64,000 nucleotides of DNA from Membranipora membranacea (GCA_914767715.1 OU612074.1:23484062-23548061); one strand, 5' to 3'. Shown: positions 1-12,265, counted from the stretch's first letter. Program-made: numbers and translations. Notes: a model not told the origin generated them from the letters alone.

Positions 1-479
1 TTTTTAAAAGTTTTATTGTATCACGAATCTCCTATTGCTTACCCATTATTTTTAAAAGCTTGTATGCTGCTGACAAGCAACGCCTGTGTAAAATTTTCAA
101 GGACGCTATTAAGTTAGGCATTGAACATCCCGATATTTATACCATGATGGACAATCAGACACGAACACTGGCCTTACGCTATATTCACGATGAGGATCAT
201 TTCATCAATGATTTGTTGAGTAAATGTCCATCTGGCAGATACCGTACAGTAAAACATAGAAGCTCACTGGGGAGAGACTGTTTTCTGCGTCATATCACTC
301 TTATTTAAACGAAATACTTTTTTAGACAGAGATTTGATTTTTTATTCCAAGTGTCTTCGCTTTTTTCTTGCTGATTCTAAGTGCCAGCAATTACACTGTA
401 TTTCGCGACTCATTTTTTCTTTTAATAATGCTGTCAGTGATAGTAATAAAATCCATCCATCCATCCATCAGAAAGGCAT
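1..479. other. No recognisable gene at left edge
   Basis: A short open stretch (about 60-308, +) has no initiating ATG, no recognisable domain and no paralog in the window, so I do not call it. A (tccA)n-like run near 450-470 precedes the readable part of the LINE. By inference this stretch may be intron of gene A or another degraded repeat. Confidence 0.4.
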
Positions 480-3400
480 GGGCATTCTGTATTGCTTAAT
501 GATGTCAGGGAACGAATAAGCAGGCTAGCCAGAGCTGAGGCCTTGAGGAAGAAGAGGAAGTTGAAGCGGAAGAACTTAAACAAATTCATGAAAAATCCAT
601 ACGGATTTGCCAAGAAGTTGTCTGAGCAGAGCAAGAATGGCGAGCTCAAGGCTAGTCAGGCAGAAATTGAGACACACTTGGCAAAAGTGTACAGTAACAA
701 GAGCGAGGTGAACACTGATATTGCTGGGCTTAAACGTCCAACATCTCCAGGTTTCAGTTTTGAGATGGGTGATATCAAGCTTGGAGAAGTTGCGCAGGTA
801 GTCACCAAGGCACGTGCCAAAAGTGCGCCAGACATTAATGGCATCAGTTATAAGCTAAACAAGAAATGTCCAGGCACACTGGGGATCTTGACAAAAGTGC
901 TCAACCAAATCTGGAAGTCTGGCAAGATCCCAGATGAGAGGTGTTGTGCAAATGGTGTGTATATACCGAAAGAGGATAAGGCGGAGGACCTAGGGCAGTT
1001 TAGACCAAAGTCACTGCTAAACATAGAAGGCAAGATATTCTTCAGCGTTCTGGCAAAACGCCTGACAGATTATCTCATGAACAATGGATTCATTGATCCA
1101 TCAGTTCAGAAGGCAGGCATCCCATGATTCCCTGGATGTCTTGAGCATGTGAGCATGATTTGGTCAGCAATAAAATCTGCTAAACAAGCTAAATCAAACC
1201 TTGAGGTAATCTGGTTGGATTTGGCCGAAGCCTATGGTTCTGTACCGCACAGCATAATTGACCTCGCACTATCACACTTCTGGGTGCCCGACAGGCTAAG
1301 GGTTATGGCTGAGCGCTACTATAAAAAGTTCAAAATGCGATTCACTACTAAGAACTTTTCCACGAGCTGGCAAGAGCTGGCAGTAGGCATCCCTATGGGA
1401 TGTGCTATATCACCTTTGCAATTCGTTATGGTGATGGAGATAGTTATACAGAATTCACAAGGCAGCGTGAATGGGATCCAGGTTGCGAATAACCAGATAC
1501 TACCGCCGATGAGGGCCTTTATTGATGACATTACAATAATATCACCAGACAAGGCTCAGGTTGTAGCTTCAATCGATAGACTGCATGAGTTGATAGAGAG
1601 ATGTGCGATGCGATCCAAACCTAGCAAGAGCCGGTCCCTGTCTTTGTGTAAAGGCAAACCTGTACCAAATACCTACTTCATAGGAACAGAGCGTATTCCC
1701 GCGCTTGCAGAGCAGCCTGCGAAGAGCTTAGGAAGATGGTATAGTTTACCGATCACAGACAGGTTTCACGGAAATGAGGTGAAAAAACAACTCATTACAG
1801 GGCTGGACGTGATTGAAAAATGTGGTCTGTCTGGTAAATACAAAGCCTGGATTCTCAACTCAACTCATGCCTCGAATTCTGTGGCCTCTGACAGTTTATG
1901 ATATTCCGCTTACACCAGTTGAGAGAACGGAGCAAATGATTAACTAGCACATGCTCAAGTGGCTCGGAGTTCCAAGGAGCTTCAACACTAATGCACTTTA
2001 TGCCAGTTCGTTTACTCTTTTACTACCTATGAAAGCTCTTGTGGAAGAGTACAAAACATCAAAAGCGAGACAGGATATTCCATTCCATTCCATTCCTTTC
2101 TAATCTCACTCGGAGTGTAGGGGCTCCTCTATTGAGATATATAGTATTGTGCCGATTGTAGTGATCGGTACTGTAACTGTGTAGAAATATTTGTTGAATG
2201 ATTCTGAAAGTGTTAGGTTATGATGTTGAAAGAGTCACCAGACCAGGTGATAAGGGAATGTGCTCAAACACTTGACACTGGTAAAAAGTGGTCTGTCACA
2301 GAGACTGTCAGAGATGCCAAATCTCGACTGGAGATAAGTGAGATTGTGGGTGCTGTGACAACTGCACGTTATGGCATCGGCTGGGAAGCAAACCGGTGGT
2401 TCACAAAGGAAAGCCCAAAGGTTAGACAGGAGATGGTAGTTGATGAGGTGCGCAAGATGGAAGACGAGCGCCGCCAGACGCAAGCTGTAGGCCTGTTGAG
2501 CAGCGACAGCTCAAATGGACAGAAATGTGGTCGATGGAGCCACAAAGGATCAGCTTTCTGGTTGGTGCAGCTTATGATCAACTACCGACCCCGGCAAACC
2601 TGGAACGCTGGGATTTGACCGAGAACTCAAAATGCGCCGAGTACTCGGCCAACCAAGGGAACACTTCGACAAATCATGTCAAATTGCCCGCAGAGCCTGG
2701 GAAGATACACGTATAGGCATAATCAAGTCCTGAAAGTGTTGTGTAAATATGTCACTGAAAAGTGTGAATATGCTAATGCTGGTGGTGAAGTGCGCGGAAA
2801 GATTTTGCGTAAAAAGGGATTGATGAACAGCGGAGAATGGCAGGTGAGATGCGACCTCACAGAGCAGCTCAGCATACCACAGCATATTGTGATCACAAAC
2901 CAAAGACCAGACTTAATTGTCTGGTCTGACAAAGAAAAAGCACTAATACTGATGGAATTGACGGTGCCTTGGGAAGAAAATCTCACATACGTGCATGAGA
3001 GAAAACTGACAAGATACGAAGATCTGGTGACACAATGCCAAGACAAAGGTTGGAATTGCGAATTATTCGCAGTGGAAGTTGGCTGCCGTGGATTCATGGC
3101 TAGATCAGCTACCAAATTTCTGACTAGAGTTGGGCTGTCAGGCAGATAACTCAAACAAGCCACATAAGGCATAGTACATGAGGCATAAAGCGCATCTGCA
3201 TGGATTTGGCAACAGCACTGTGTGAAGACAACAGCTAAGTAATCCTATTGCTTGTAAGCTGGGGTTTGACACACTCACTTAGTTTTGTGGAGTTGGCCAG
3301 CATTTAATTCCTTTGTTTATTATCCTTGTAAGGATGAGATTGAGGGGATTAAGTGATGATTAGCAAACTGAGCGGGTAGAAGGCTAAGCAGGATTATGCC

Positions 3401-3857
3401 TTTAATGCTCAAATTAAAGTAGTTTAATCTCTGCAGGGTGAAAAATCAAAGTGAGTCTGAGTTAGATCTAAGGCATTACAAGCATAGGATTCAAAGCTTG
3501 GCCATCGCATCAAAGGCAGGCAGAGCGAGACAGGAGATCACACGCAGCCCACTGGCTGTAGCGCGAACAAGTCATTTCTCTGACTTGTGTATGAGTTGTA
3601 CTATGCTCAATGTGGTGAATTTGAGTAGTGAACTTTGGCATGAGGGGCGGGTGCCTTGACGATTAGCGATGTTGCGCCGATGAGTTGATGGAAAGCAAAC
3701 CTCCCTGCACTGGTTTGGCTTAGAGTATAAGGATGAGAGTGATGGGGCAAACATTGTTGCACTGAAATAATGACGAGTTGGCAGCCTCCCTGGTTGCCTA
3801 ACAGCGTAAACACAACAATTATGTCAAACCACCGAAACTTAGAAAATGCACTGAGGG
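480..3857 (+). mobile_element. R2/NeSL-like LINE with restriction-like endonuclease, decayed, 5' truncated
   Basis: This is the body of a non-LTR retrotransposon. The coding part runs from about 492 to 3149 and an apparent 3' untranslated region follows to 3857, where another element interrupts it; its last part resumes at 7405. Its architecture is reverse transcriptase, then a linker, then a C-terminal PD-(D/E)XK-type endonuclease, which is the order of the RLE-bearing LINE clades (R2, NeSL, CRE and relatives). No 5' untranslated region or N-terminal zinc fingers are readable, so it looks 5' truncated. Exact clade assignment needs a phylogeny. Confidence 0.85.
492..3149 (+). pseudogene. Broken RT-endonuclease polyprotein of the LINE
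   Basis: The frame from 492 runs to a TGA at 1125-1127 and continues in the same frame to 1901, so that break is a single nonsense codon. The RT core shows motif A as WLDLAEAYGSVP, motif B as GIPMGCAISP and motif C as AFIDDI. A frameshift near 1860 moves the reading to another frame, an in-frame stop follows, and about 130 bp of foreign-looking sequence (about 2080-2215) interrupts it. Reading resumes at 2220-2618, shifts again around 2500-2600, and ends with the endonuclease piece 2676-3149, which shows RPDLIVW followed by LMELTVPWEE (the PD and E-x-K-like core). Several breaks mean it is not active. The RT assignment is firm, and the endonuclease assignment rests on motif spacing and family knowledge. 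Confidence 0.85.
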
Positions 3858-4255
3858 TACCCGGCCATAATGCCATGGCCAAAATGCCATTGGGACAAAA
3901 TGCCATTGCCATAATGCCATTGTCATAATTTATGAAAACACCACTGCACAATATACCAATGCCAAAATACCAGTTGTACAAAACGCCAGTTGTGTCAAAA
4001 TACCAGTGGATATAAAGCCAGATGTGTCAAAATACCAATGGATATAAAGCCAGATTGGACATAATACCATGCGGGACAACATACCATATCCCAAAATACC
4101 ATTGCCAAAATGCAAAAATATATAACCAAAGGAGATCAAGCCACGTTGTACTTTTTTTTTAGTCACATTACAGCTGCGGATCGCTCGATCAGAGTAGGGG
4201 GTGGTTCAGTTGGTTAGAGCCATCTCCTTCACTGTTCAAGTCTCGAAGTTTCTAC
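3858..4255 (+). repeat. Left inverted-repeat arm
   Basis: This pairs with 6985-7393 on the opposite strand over nearly its whole length with small differences. The outer part (3860-4110) is built of degenerate 12-14-bp units around NAATGCCATTG or NAATACCAGTGG. The inner part (about 4195-4250) reads like the 5' half of a tRNA, with TGGTTCAGTTGGTTAGAG resembling a Pol III A box and GTTCAAGTCTC a weak B box. Confidence 0.85.
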
Positions 4256-5154
4256 ATTTGAATTTTTTTCTCTTGGGGTAGTTGGGCCCCATTGTTCTGA
4301 AGGCTAGTGTGTGTTGCAGAAATTGCAACCAAATATTGCGCCGTCAAGTCGCCAACTCTGTGGGTTATGGCAAGTTAATTGACTCTCTAAATTTGACCAA
4401 CTTTATGTCTTGGCTTGAAGGGTTTTGACTGGTCTTTTCTGATGCTATTACTGGCGTCATGAAGGCTAGCATGATTGCACTCTGGCCCTACCCACACCTC
4501 CGGTATGAACTTTTTGAACAAGCCTATGCAATTTCTTAACAAGGACCTCTCTCCTCGCTTGTTATTGGTTTTCATAAATTCAAGTTTGTTGGATCAAGCG
4601 TTGTATTCAAGGTTTGTTATCATATTGAAAATATTTTGAATTGAGTATGAAATAAATAAAAGTTTCAAAACTTTATATTCACAAAGCATTTGTAATGGCA
4701 TGATTTTTAGTTTTTCAAAAATATGAGAACTGTGACCCCTGGTTTAATTCCCTTGATGTCACACAGAGTCCTATCTGGCTGTCACTTGCGTGGCCCCAGA
4801 ACTCTAATTCTAGATTCTGCTCAATGGCTGGACCGAGTGCTTGTATCATCATCAGGGTTAAATCTAATTCCTTTTTCAGGCTTCTAAAATGTTCATAGAT
4901 AGTTATGCTGTTCCTCTTTCTTCTAAAAAAGTTCCGGAATATGAGCTGTTAATCTTCTGGTTAAAAATGTTGTTCGAGGTCTCAAAAAGGTATTCTCATA
5001 GTTTATGACAAGACAGTTGGTGATACACCATTCATTTATCAGAGGTAAATTGCTCTTCGTAATTTCAGGTTCAGTGCTAAAATTATTAGGATTGTCAGCA
5101 AAAAAATTTCAATTTAGATCAGGTTATACATTTAAAAGGTCAACATTATAAATT

Positions 5155-5744
5155 ATAAATAGTGCTGGCCGAGAACCGAACCCTAGGGAGCACCGATCAT
5201 GACAGGCAGTAAACCGACTTAATTCATTTACCAATACAAACTGTTTTCTATTTAAAAGATAATTTTCCTACAGTCGCTATGAGGGGGATAATATCTGAAA
5301 AAAATATCTGTTTACTTATTAGAACGCTGTGATTTATTGTATCATAAGCTTTTGAAAGATATAAAATTAAACCCTGGGTGATTCTTCCATCAATAAAATG
5401 GCCGTAAAGTTGTTCCATTATAATATTGATTGTGTTAGTTGTACTGCGCCCATCTAATACCAAATTTGTTACAATGATTTTTAAATTTCCTCTATGGTTT
5501 TTGAATGCTTTTTGCTTATTTTGTGAAGTTTAGTACCCTCTTTGGTGAGTGTAAATAACTGCTTAGTCATCCAAGGTTTCTTGATAGTAGGACGTTGATG
5601 CTTTCTGGCACTAATTTTGTTGCTGGCATTATCAATGCATGAGCTTGGTTTTCCATTGAAAGTTGGTGTCAGATATTTCTGTAACAATTTTGTTATTGTA
5701 TAATTTCTTATAATAACACATAAATTTATTTTAGTTGTGTTCAT
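5155..5744 (-). pseudogene. LINE reverse-transcriptase remnant inside the foldback-like element
   Basis: On the minus strand, 5744-5481 resembles the linker before the RT domain of Jockey/CR1-type LINEs (KKPWMTKQLF). The stretch 5463-5248 carries an RT motif A region (GRSTTNTINIIMEQ, then LYLSKAYDTINHSVL). About 50 bp further on, at 5205-5165, the motif B remnant GAP*GSVLG has a stop in place of the usual glutamine. The fragment lacks both ends and has stops and frame breaks. Confidence 0.7.
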
Positions 5745-6984
5745 CCGTAAGGAATTGTTGATCTGAAATGTTTAAATCTAAGGTGCACATTTTTATGTTC
5801 GGATTTAATAATAGTAATACATAATATAAAATAATTATTTTGGTTTCACAAATTCTGGTTCGGGATCTAATAAGAATATAAAAATATTGGCTTCAACTCA
5901 ACTTGCTTTAGTCTTTAGTCAAAATTTTTTTCAGGATTCCTGTACGCCGACCTGCGCATCACAACACTGGTGGGTTATATTTTGGCATACATATCGGTAT
6001 AGGAGAATTTTGTTCTACACTACAATAGTCACACATTTCGTTATATTACTTAATTTAATTTACACAAGTTTTGTTATAGTTTGTTATAAGTTTGTTAATA
6101 TGTTTTCAGTCCGGTGGGTAACAAAATCATTTTTTAATTCGCCAATAGTTCATAATTTTGTTGCAAAGGTTCTGTATAACAAGTTCTTTGCTGTGTATTA
6201 CAGCTTAAATGCTTGTGCTATCTGAATGATTATTGTTAGATTTTCCATAGTTAATGGGACGTAATTGTGTGTCCTGTGCATTTTACGCAGTCCATTACAG
6301 GTGGAAGGCAACTTTGGTGGTTTATCGTAATTAAACCAGTAAATTTTTGGGTTGAACATATAAAATTCTCAACATTCTTTTTAAACGGAATCAAAGAAGT
6401 TACATTACATAACTATTTAAGAGAAACAAAAGCTCTGCATAGTAACACCACATTTTGACGAAACGGCTCTGTAGACTATGTAGCTTTCATACCCTCGAGT
6501 AGGAAAACAAATTTTGTTGAATGTGTATATGGTCAGAAGAGATGTTAGAAACTTATCCATATCCATCATCATTTATACTAAATTTACAACATGAAATTCA
6601 AGTTGTGAACATCCTGTGAGTCACAAGCCCCTATTAAATGGCTTTGCTGAATTCTATGGCCATGGCCTACTGTGAAAGTTCATTTTGGGTGAACAGAGTT
6701 TTTCCTTCCTGTTAGTTGTAACTGTAACTTTTTATACAACTAATAAACACAGAGATAACCTGCTCTATGTTCAATCATTGTAGTCTTATCAATGTCATTA
6801 GTAGGCATGAGTCTCTAGGGCAGCGATGAGTCAAGACTTGGCTTTCAAAAAAGAATTGGTAATAATCCAAAGTTATTGTCATATTATTCTAAAGAATGGT
6901 TGGGAAATATTTATTACAAGTTACTAGCTCTCAGTTTGTGGATCCCAACAAACCCCAGATATCATTGAAATTGAACGAAGAAAC

Positions 6985-7393
6985 TTTGAGAGTTGAACAG
7001 TGAAGGAGATGGCTCTAACCAACTGAACCACCCCCTACTATGATCAAGCAACCCGCAGCTGTAATGTGACTAAAAAAAATACAATGTGGCTTGATCTCCT
7101 TTGGTTATATATTTTGGCATTTTGGCAATGGTATTTTGGGATATGGTATGTTGTCCCGCATGGTATGATGTCCAATCTGGCTTTATATCCACTGGTATTT
7201 TGACACATCTGGCTTTATATCCACTGGTATTTTGACACAACTGGCGTTTTGTACAACTGGTATTTTGGCATTGGTATATTGTGCAGCGGTGTTTTCACCT
7301 ATGGCATTATGGCCATGGCATTATGACAATGGCATTATGGCAATGGCATTTTGTCCCAATGGCATTTTGGCCATGGCATTTTGACACGGAATC
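6985..7393 (-). repeat. Right inverted-repeat arm
   Basis: This is the reverse complement of 3858-4255. It begins inside with the tRNA-like stretch (ggctctaaccaactgaacca) and ends in units of the AATGCCATTG type. The outermost ~15 bases differ between arms (TACCCGGCC on the left, GATTCCGTGTC on the right), so the extreme ends have drifted. Confidence 0.85.
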
Positions 7394-7404
7394 TGCACTG
7401 AGGG

Positions 7405-7472
7405 ATCGATGAGATTGATTGAGATGCTCATCAACACACAGGGGTGGCTTCATGCTGCTGGGGCCATCACAT
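7405..7472 (+). mobile_element. Displaced end of the R2/NeSL-like LINE 3' tail
   Basis: After the 11-bp target duplication the LINE tail resumes (atcgatgagattgattgaga) and ends near GCTGCTGGGGCC. From about 7468 the sequence matches the corresponding intron positions of paralogs B (from about 11489) and C (from about 15522), where it starts as ATCACATTTTACCTGCAAGT. The paralogs therefore locate the 3' junction of the LINE to within a few bases. Confidence 0.75.
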
Positions 7473-7507
7473 TTTACCTGCAAGTCAAGTTTAGAAAGTT
7501 GTTATAC

Positions 7508-8234
7508 CTTTACCAGCGGATAATGTTGTTTCGTTTCGTTCAGTGAAATAACCGCTCTGGGCTGTTGTTGAGACAAGTGTTGAATTGAGATCGTCAGCTC
7601 GATTCGTAGACAGTTGGGCTGTTGTCGTGCCTACATCTGAACTGATATCAAATGACCCTGTGCTTACGGATATAAGCATGTGAAGCAGCAAATCTGAGCT
7701 CTGCAAAGAAAACTCCAATGCAATTACCTTGCGGCATTCAGGGTTTCGAGAAGCCATATTTCCGGATCAAAAAGGCACAACTCATAATACATTATCACAT
7801 AAGATAATGCAAAGAGTTTGGTAGGACAAAACTGATCAGTCCATAAATAATGTTCAACTTATAGAAACATGGTGATATTTACATTTTTGGAGAAAAGACT
7901 TAATTCTATAATTTTTCTTGAATATTGGTGCTCTGAGAATTTAGAGTGTCTTGTTGATGCCAATTTCTCAAATTAACTGTAGATGCAAATCCTTTGTGCA
8001 CCGGTAAGGAGTTGCAGTTACATTCTACAAAATCACTGCATCTACTCCCAGGTGAAAAGTATATTGGATAATGAATAGAAGTGTTGAAATAGGTCTCAGT
8101 TTGTTGAATAGGTCTCAGCCAAAATGAAATCGCTTCTAAATGCTCACGGGTACCGTGCAGCTGTATAAGTTAAGAAAGGCAAGAATGGCAAATGATCAAC
8201 TCACCAGTAAAATGATTTGAATGACGCAGTCCAT
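7508..8234 (-). CDS. Type I membrane protein gene A, first two exons only
   Basis: Exons: 8234-8205 (10 codons, ATG start, MDCVIQIILL) and 7700-7508 (193 nt, ending in phase 1 before GTATAAC). They encode the signal peptide and the short Ser/Thr-rich ectodomain, with sequons NST and NET. The membrane and tail exons present in paralogs B and C do not follow. Intron 2 runs into the LINE at about 7472, so the remaining exons lie left of position 1 or are lost. Splice sites match those of B and C. It may be a live gene with a very long intron, or a pseudogene. In B and C codon 3 is Ser; here it is Cys. Confidence 0.7.
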
Positions 8235-9223
8235 TTTGTTAAGCTGGTCTATTTACCTATTCCGCTCTGTAAGTTGTAGCACCGCAGCTCTTCAGCTCAT
8301 GCTAAGTGAGTGACTGATAAAGTTTTGTGTATCGGTAAGTTATTATCAATAAGTTCTGACATTTAAATTGCAAAACTTTATTTACTTGATGACTGTTACA
8401 TTTCTATTATCAGTTGCATGAGACGCAACCTTGACATCTAAGAGAAAACACGGAAGAGGGGACTATCAAAAAATACCCTCCCTGTTTCAGAGAAGGTTCA
8501 AAGCAAGTATCATACTTTAATCTCCCCTCCTGTTATTCCTGGCTTGGAGCCAGAATACAATTAGATAATGTATCTCTCAGAACATAGAGTAAATTAGCTT
8601 ACATACGTCAACAATTGCATGTTGATCTTGGATACTTGACAAGATCACTGAATTGATTTATAAATTTCTCAATTTTGTTCTTTCGTTGATAATTTATTGC
8701 AACCTCTTGTGTAATCAAGTTACTATCGACAACATAATAAAATCAGATGTAGTAATGGATTAACTGAGTCTGGGCGAGGTTCTTTAGCTCCTCTCCTGCC
8801 AAATAGTCAGTCGTCTACAGCTGTGAATCAACAACACATGTCAATTTTAATAATGTTTTAGAGTATTTTCCAATCTTCTTAATTGATGATATAACACATA
8901 AAAAGTATATTACTCATAAGATATGCATCATCGGTCCCAGCTGTTTAGTGACTTTTTGTATACAACTCTGAAGGTTTTGTAGTTTGTGAGGTTATAGCTT
9001 GAGTGACTTGGAAAATATGCGCTGGTCATTTCGTTAAAGTACATAGCTGGAAGAGACGCGAGCAAGGCCGTTCGGTCATTAGTGATGAGTGGTTTGCCTC
9101 TGTCTACTGTCTCTGTTTGCATAGAAATACCTCAATTGTACACATAAAATTACACGGATTGTCTCCGACTGGGATTTGTTACCTCTGACCAGTTGTGGTG
9201 AGCACGTATTGCACGTAGATAAT

Positions 9224-12200
9224 TTATGCATCATTTACAACAAGATCGCCATAAACATAGTATGAACCAGTGTGAAGGGAAGGATTATCCAAAGTTTTGG
9301 CATTTTGCTCCCAAGTATTACGGATTGATTTAGCACTAAGCATCTGATGCACATTTTCAGCACAGGTTGTTAGCTCAGCACTCACATTCTCCAATAGGGA
9401 AAGAGCACCATCAGTCGGAGGACTGCATGTCAGTGGATATGGCTGAAGTAAGAGCTGGCTGTCTCTTCTGGGAGGTACAGCCACTGCGGTGTTACTGGTC
9501 AGCAGGAAACTGTCCGGGAGACTGAATATATACAAGGAGTGACCAGACGATCCCTGATGTGATGTAGATGGTAGAGTCTGCACTGGTATCATGATTGGTG
9601 AACTTGACTCCACGTCTTTGTCATTTTTACCACAACCTCCATCTTTTTGAGTTGTGTTCAGCTCATCCGAGTTTTCTGGATGACCTTGTTCCACGGCCTC
9701 ATCGTGTGTTGATGTAACGCTGGGAGATTTGGCTGTTGGCGTTGCTATAACGTTCTGATCCATATTATCCGGTAATCGTACCACAACAGATTGAAGATGT
9801 CCTTCACTGTTGGATTGAACTATCTCTAAATGTAAATGTATTTGAGGGATCTTGATGAAGTGATCATTAGCTGGATTTGGTACAGGATTTTGTGGGGATA
9901 AATCAGGAGGCCCCATTTCTTCATAGACATTATCAGGTTCGAACTCTCCATGTGTGTCAGTTAATGATGCTTCCTGTTCCATGACCACGCCTCGTATATT
10001 GGTGCTACCTGAGAGAGCAGGGGAACTGTTAAAAATATAAATTTTTTTATTATTATTCATATCAGAAGTGATTTTGGAACCCTAAAAAGTTCTCAGTTTA
10101 ATTGATCTGATGGTCTGGCCACCAGTTGTCTTTGCTCTTTGTCTCATTAAAAAAATTCAATGTCCACATTACAATTTATGTATTTTATTGAAACAAACAA
10201 AGTATACTAGTGACTATGGCTATGACTATGTAAGCAGATTGTAAGGAGTTATGATGAGAAAATTTGTATTGCGGTAATGAGGTTTCAATGAATTATATTT
10301 GGGCTATACAGAATTCAACGAGTGACAGCACACATTTCTTTGACTGGCAGCAGTAGATTGAGTACATGTGATATCTTAAATGATCTTGACTCTACTTTGA
10401 TAGACTACTTCGACTACTCTCATGATTGGAGTGTCCTGATGAGACTCTTGAAGATAAATCAGTCCAGATTTGTAACCACTTTGGTTTTTTTTATACACAT
10501 ATCACAAGTAATCAACTGCTTTCAAATAAAAATCCACAGTTGCATAAACTTGGAGTTGTGCTGCCAAAAAAATGCGAAAATGGACAAATGAGATAATACC
10601 TTGGCTGATTAACTTGAAATTGTTTTATGACTTCAAATCTTCTCGACTTCAATCTGCAAACCACACATCCAACAATGATGGAGATGATGATTAGACCAAC
10701 CACAACAATACCACAGATCAAAATGGCTGTGTAGTCTAGCTGCTGCTTCTGCTGCTGCACATCAGCATCTACTAAAACACACAAATATACACAATATTTA
10801 TTCATGTTCAACTAAACATTGGTAACTTTTATGTTTGGCCTTTGTGAGGTTAAATTATTTACAAAGCTTAAACCCATCATGCATATGTGACCAGCCACAG
10901 GAAATATAGGAAAACAAGAAAGTATCTGTCATCATGGTTTTTCCACTTTCCTCATAACAGTCTGCCTTAGCAAGTTGCATCTGTTTTATTTGCTTTGTAA
11001 GAGGTGAAGGTTGCTGAGAACGAACTCCAGCTGCTGTTATCGTCAGCATTTATTCAAAATAAAATTTTTTGTAGATATTCAGTTATAAACAATTGCTAAT
11101 ATTTATGTCCCCCCCCCAAACATGTCATGACTGATATATCTTGCAGCAGATGAAGCATGGCCAAACGTTGGCACAACCAGTATTTTGATTTACTATTTAG
11201 ATAATGGCTGTATCATCATATTACATAATCTACATTCTCATCAAACATTAAGTAACCTGGAAATTCCAAACCAAAAACCAAACGAGTCATGATTGGGGAA
11301 TTTTGGATAGCCCCTTAGTAATCAACTTCATTTAATGAGCTTTTGTCTTGTGATACAAATTATTGTTCTAGCTAACTAGAATCAGCCATTGCTTGTGTCA
11401 GTATTTGGAATTATGTGCCTTTTTCCAAAGAAACCTTAATGAAGGCTTAGTTTGCCTTTATTCTGTACTCTCTAACACCATCACATTTTACCTGCAAGTC
11501 ACGTTCAGAAAGTTGTTATACCTTTACCAGCGGATAATGTTGTTTCGTTTCGTTCAGTGGAATAACCGCTCTGGGCTGTTGTTGAGACAAGTGTGGAATT
11601 GAGATCGTCAGCTCGATTCATAGACAGTTGGGCTGTTGTCGTGCCTACATCTGAACTGATATCAAATGACCCTGTGCTTACGGATATAAGCATGTGAAGC
11701 AGCAAATCTGAGCTCTGCAAAGAAAACTTCAATGCAATTACCTTGCCGCATTCAGGGTTTCCAGAAGCCATATTTCCGGATCAAAAAGGCACAACTCATA
11801 ATACAACATCACATAAGATAATGCAAAGAGTTTGGTAGGACAAAACTGATCAGTCCATAAATGATGTTCAACTTATAGAAACATGGTGATATTTACATTT
11901 TTGGAGAAAAGACTTAATTCTATACTTTTTCTTGAATATTGGTGCTCTGAGAATTTAGAGTGTCTTGTTGATGCCAATTTCTCAAATTAACTGTAGATGC
12001 AAATCCTTTGTGCACCGGTAAGGAGTTGCAGTTACATTCTACAAAATCACTGCATCTACTCCCAGGTGAAAAGCGTATTGGATAATGAATAGAAGTGTTG
12101 AAATAGGTCTCAGTTTGTTGAATAGGTCTCAGCCAAATTAGAATCGCTTCTAAATGCTCACGGGTACCGTGCACAGATTCTGAGTCAAAAGCTGTATAAG

Positions 12201-12265
12201 TTAAGAAAGGCAAGAATGGCAAATGATCAACTCACCAGTAAAATGATTTGAATGACGGAGTCCAT
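9224..12265 (-). CDS. Type I membrane protein gene B, tyrosine-motif tail
   Basis: Exons: 12265-12236, 11714-11522, 10771-10600 and 10004-9224, all with GT-AG borders and matching phases (0, 1, 2), giving 391 residues. Residues 1-25 look like a signal peptide. Residues 26-88 form a Ser/Thr-rich ectodomain with two N-glycosylation sequons and no cysteine. Residues 89-113 form one membrane helix (ILICGIVVVGLIIISIIVG), followed by a basic stop-transfer RLKSRR. The tail (about 278 residues) is low-complexity and rich in Ser and Pro. It carries Y159 in NVYEEMGPPDL, which fits the YxxM motif bound by PI3-kinase SH2 domains, and Y383 in YGDLVV near the C terminus, which fits YxxL or an endocytic Yxx-hydrophobic signal. 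The layout suggests a signalling or adhesion receptor at the cell surface. I do not recognise the family, and the ligand is unknown. The start is fixed by the signal peptide and by conservation in all four paralogs. Confidence 0.75.

Larger units (their letters stand above)
3858..7393. mobile_element. Foldback-like element with ~400-bp inverted repeats and 11-bp target duplication
   Basis: The direct repeat TGCACTGAGGG occurs at 3847-3857 and again at 7394-7404, exactly flanking two long inverted repeats. The host sequence reads continuously across the two flanks as LINE 3' tail. The outer parts of the arms consist of degenerate short units such as AAAATGCCATTGG, ATAATGCCATTG and AAAATACCAGTTG. 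The 2.7-kb interior has no transposase that I can read, but holds remains of a LINE RT on the minus strand. Long arms built of short repeats resemble foldback elements, and the target size also fits Mutator-like elements. The class is inference; the boundaries are seen directly. Confidence 0.8.

Noticed and set aside
60-308. 82-codon open frame at the left edge
   Set aside because: It starts without ATG, and has no domain or paralog.
4201-4255. Possible genuine tRNA genes (also 27289, 30090, 42165, 43608)
   Set aside because: None folds into a complete cloverleaf by eye. They look like SINE heads or captured fragments.
10855-11049. 64-codon open frame on the minus strand, also at 14886-15080
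   Set aside because: Kept only because the two units are recent duplicates. There is no equivalent in gene D.
11920-12222. 100-codon open frame on the minus strand in gene B
   Set aside because: It lies in intron 1. Its frame does not join exon 1 (phase 0) without stops, copy A has a deletion inside it, and joining exon 1 to 11714-11522 gives a good signal peptide in all paralogs.
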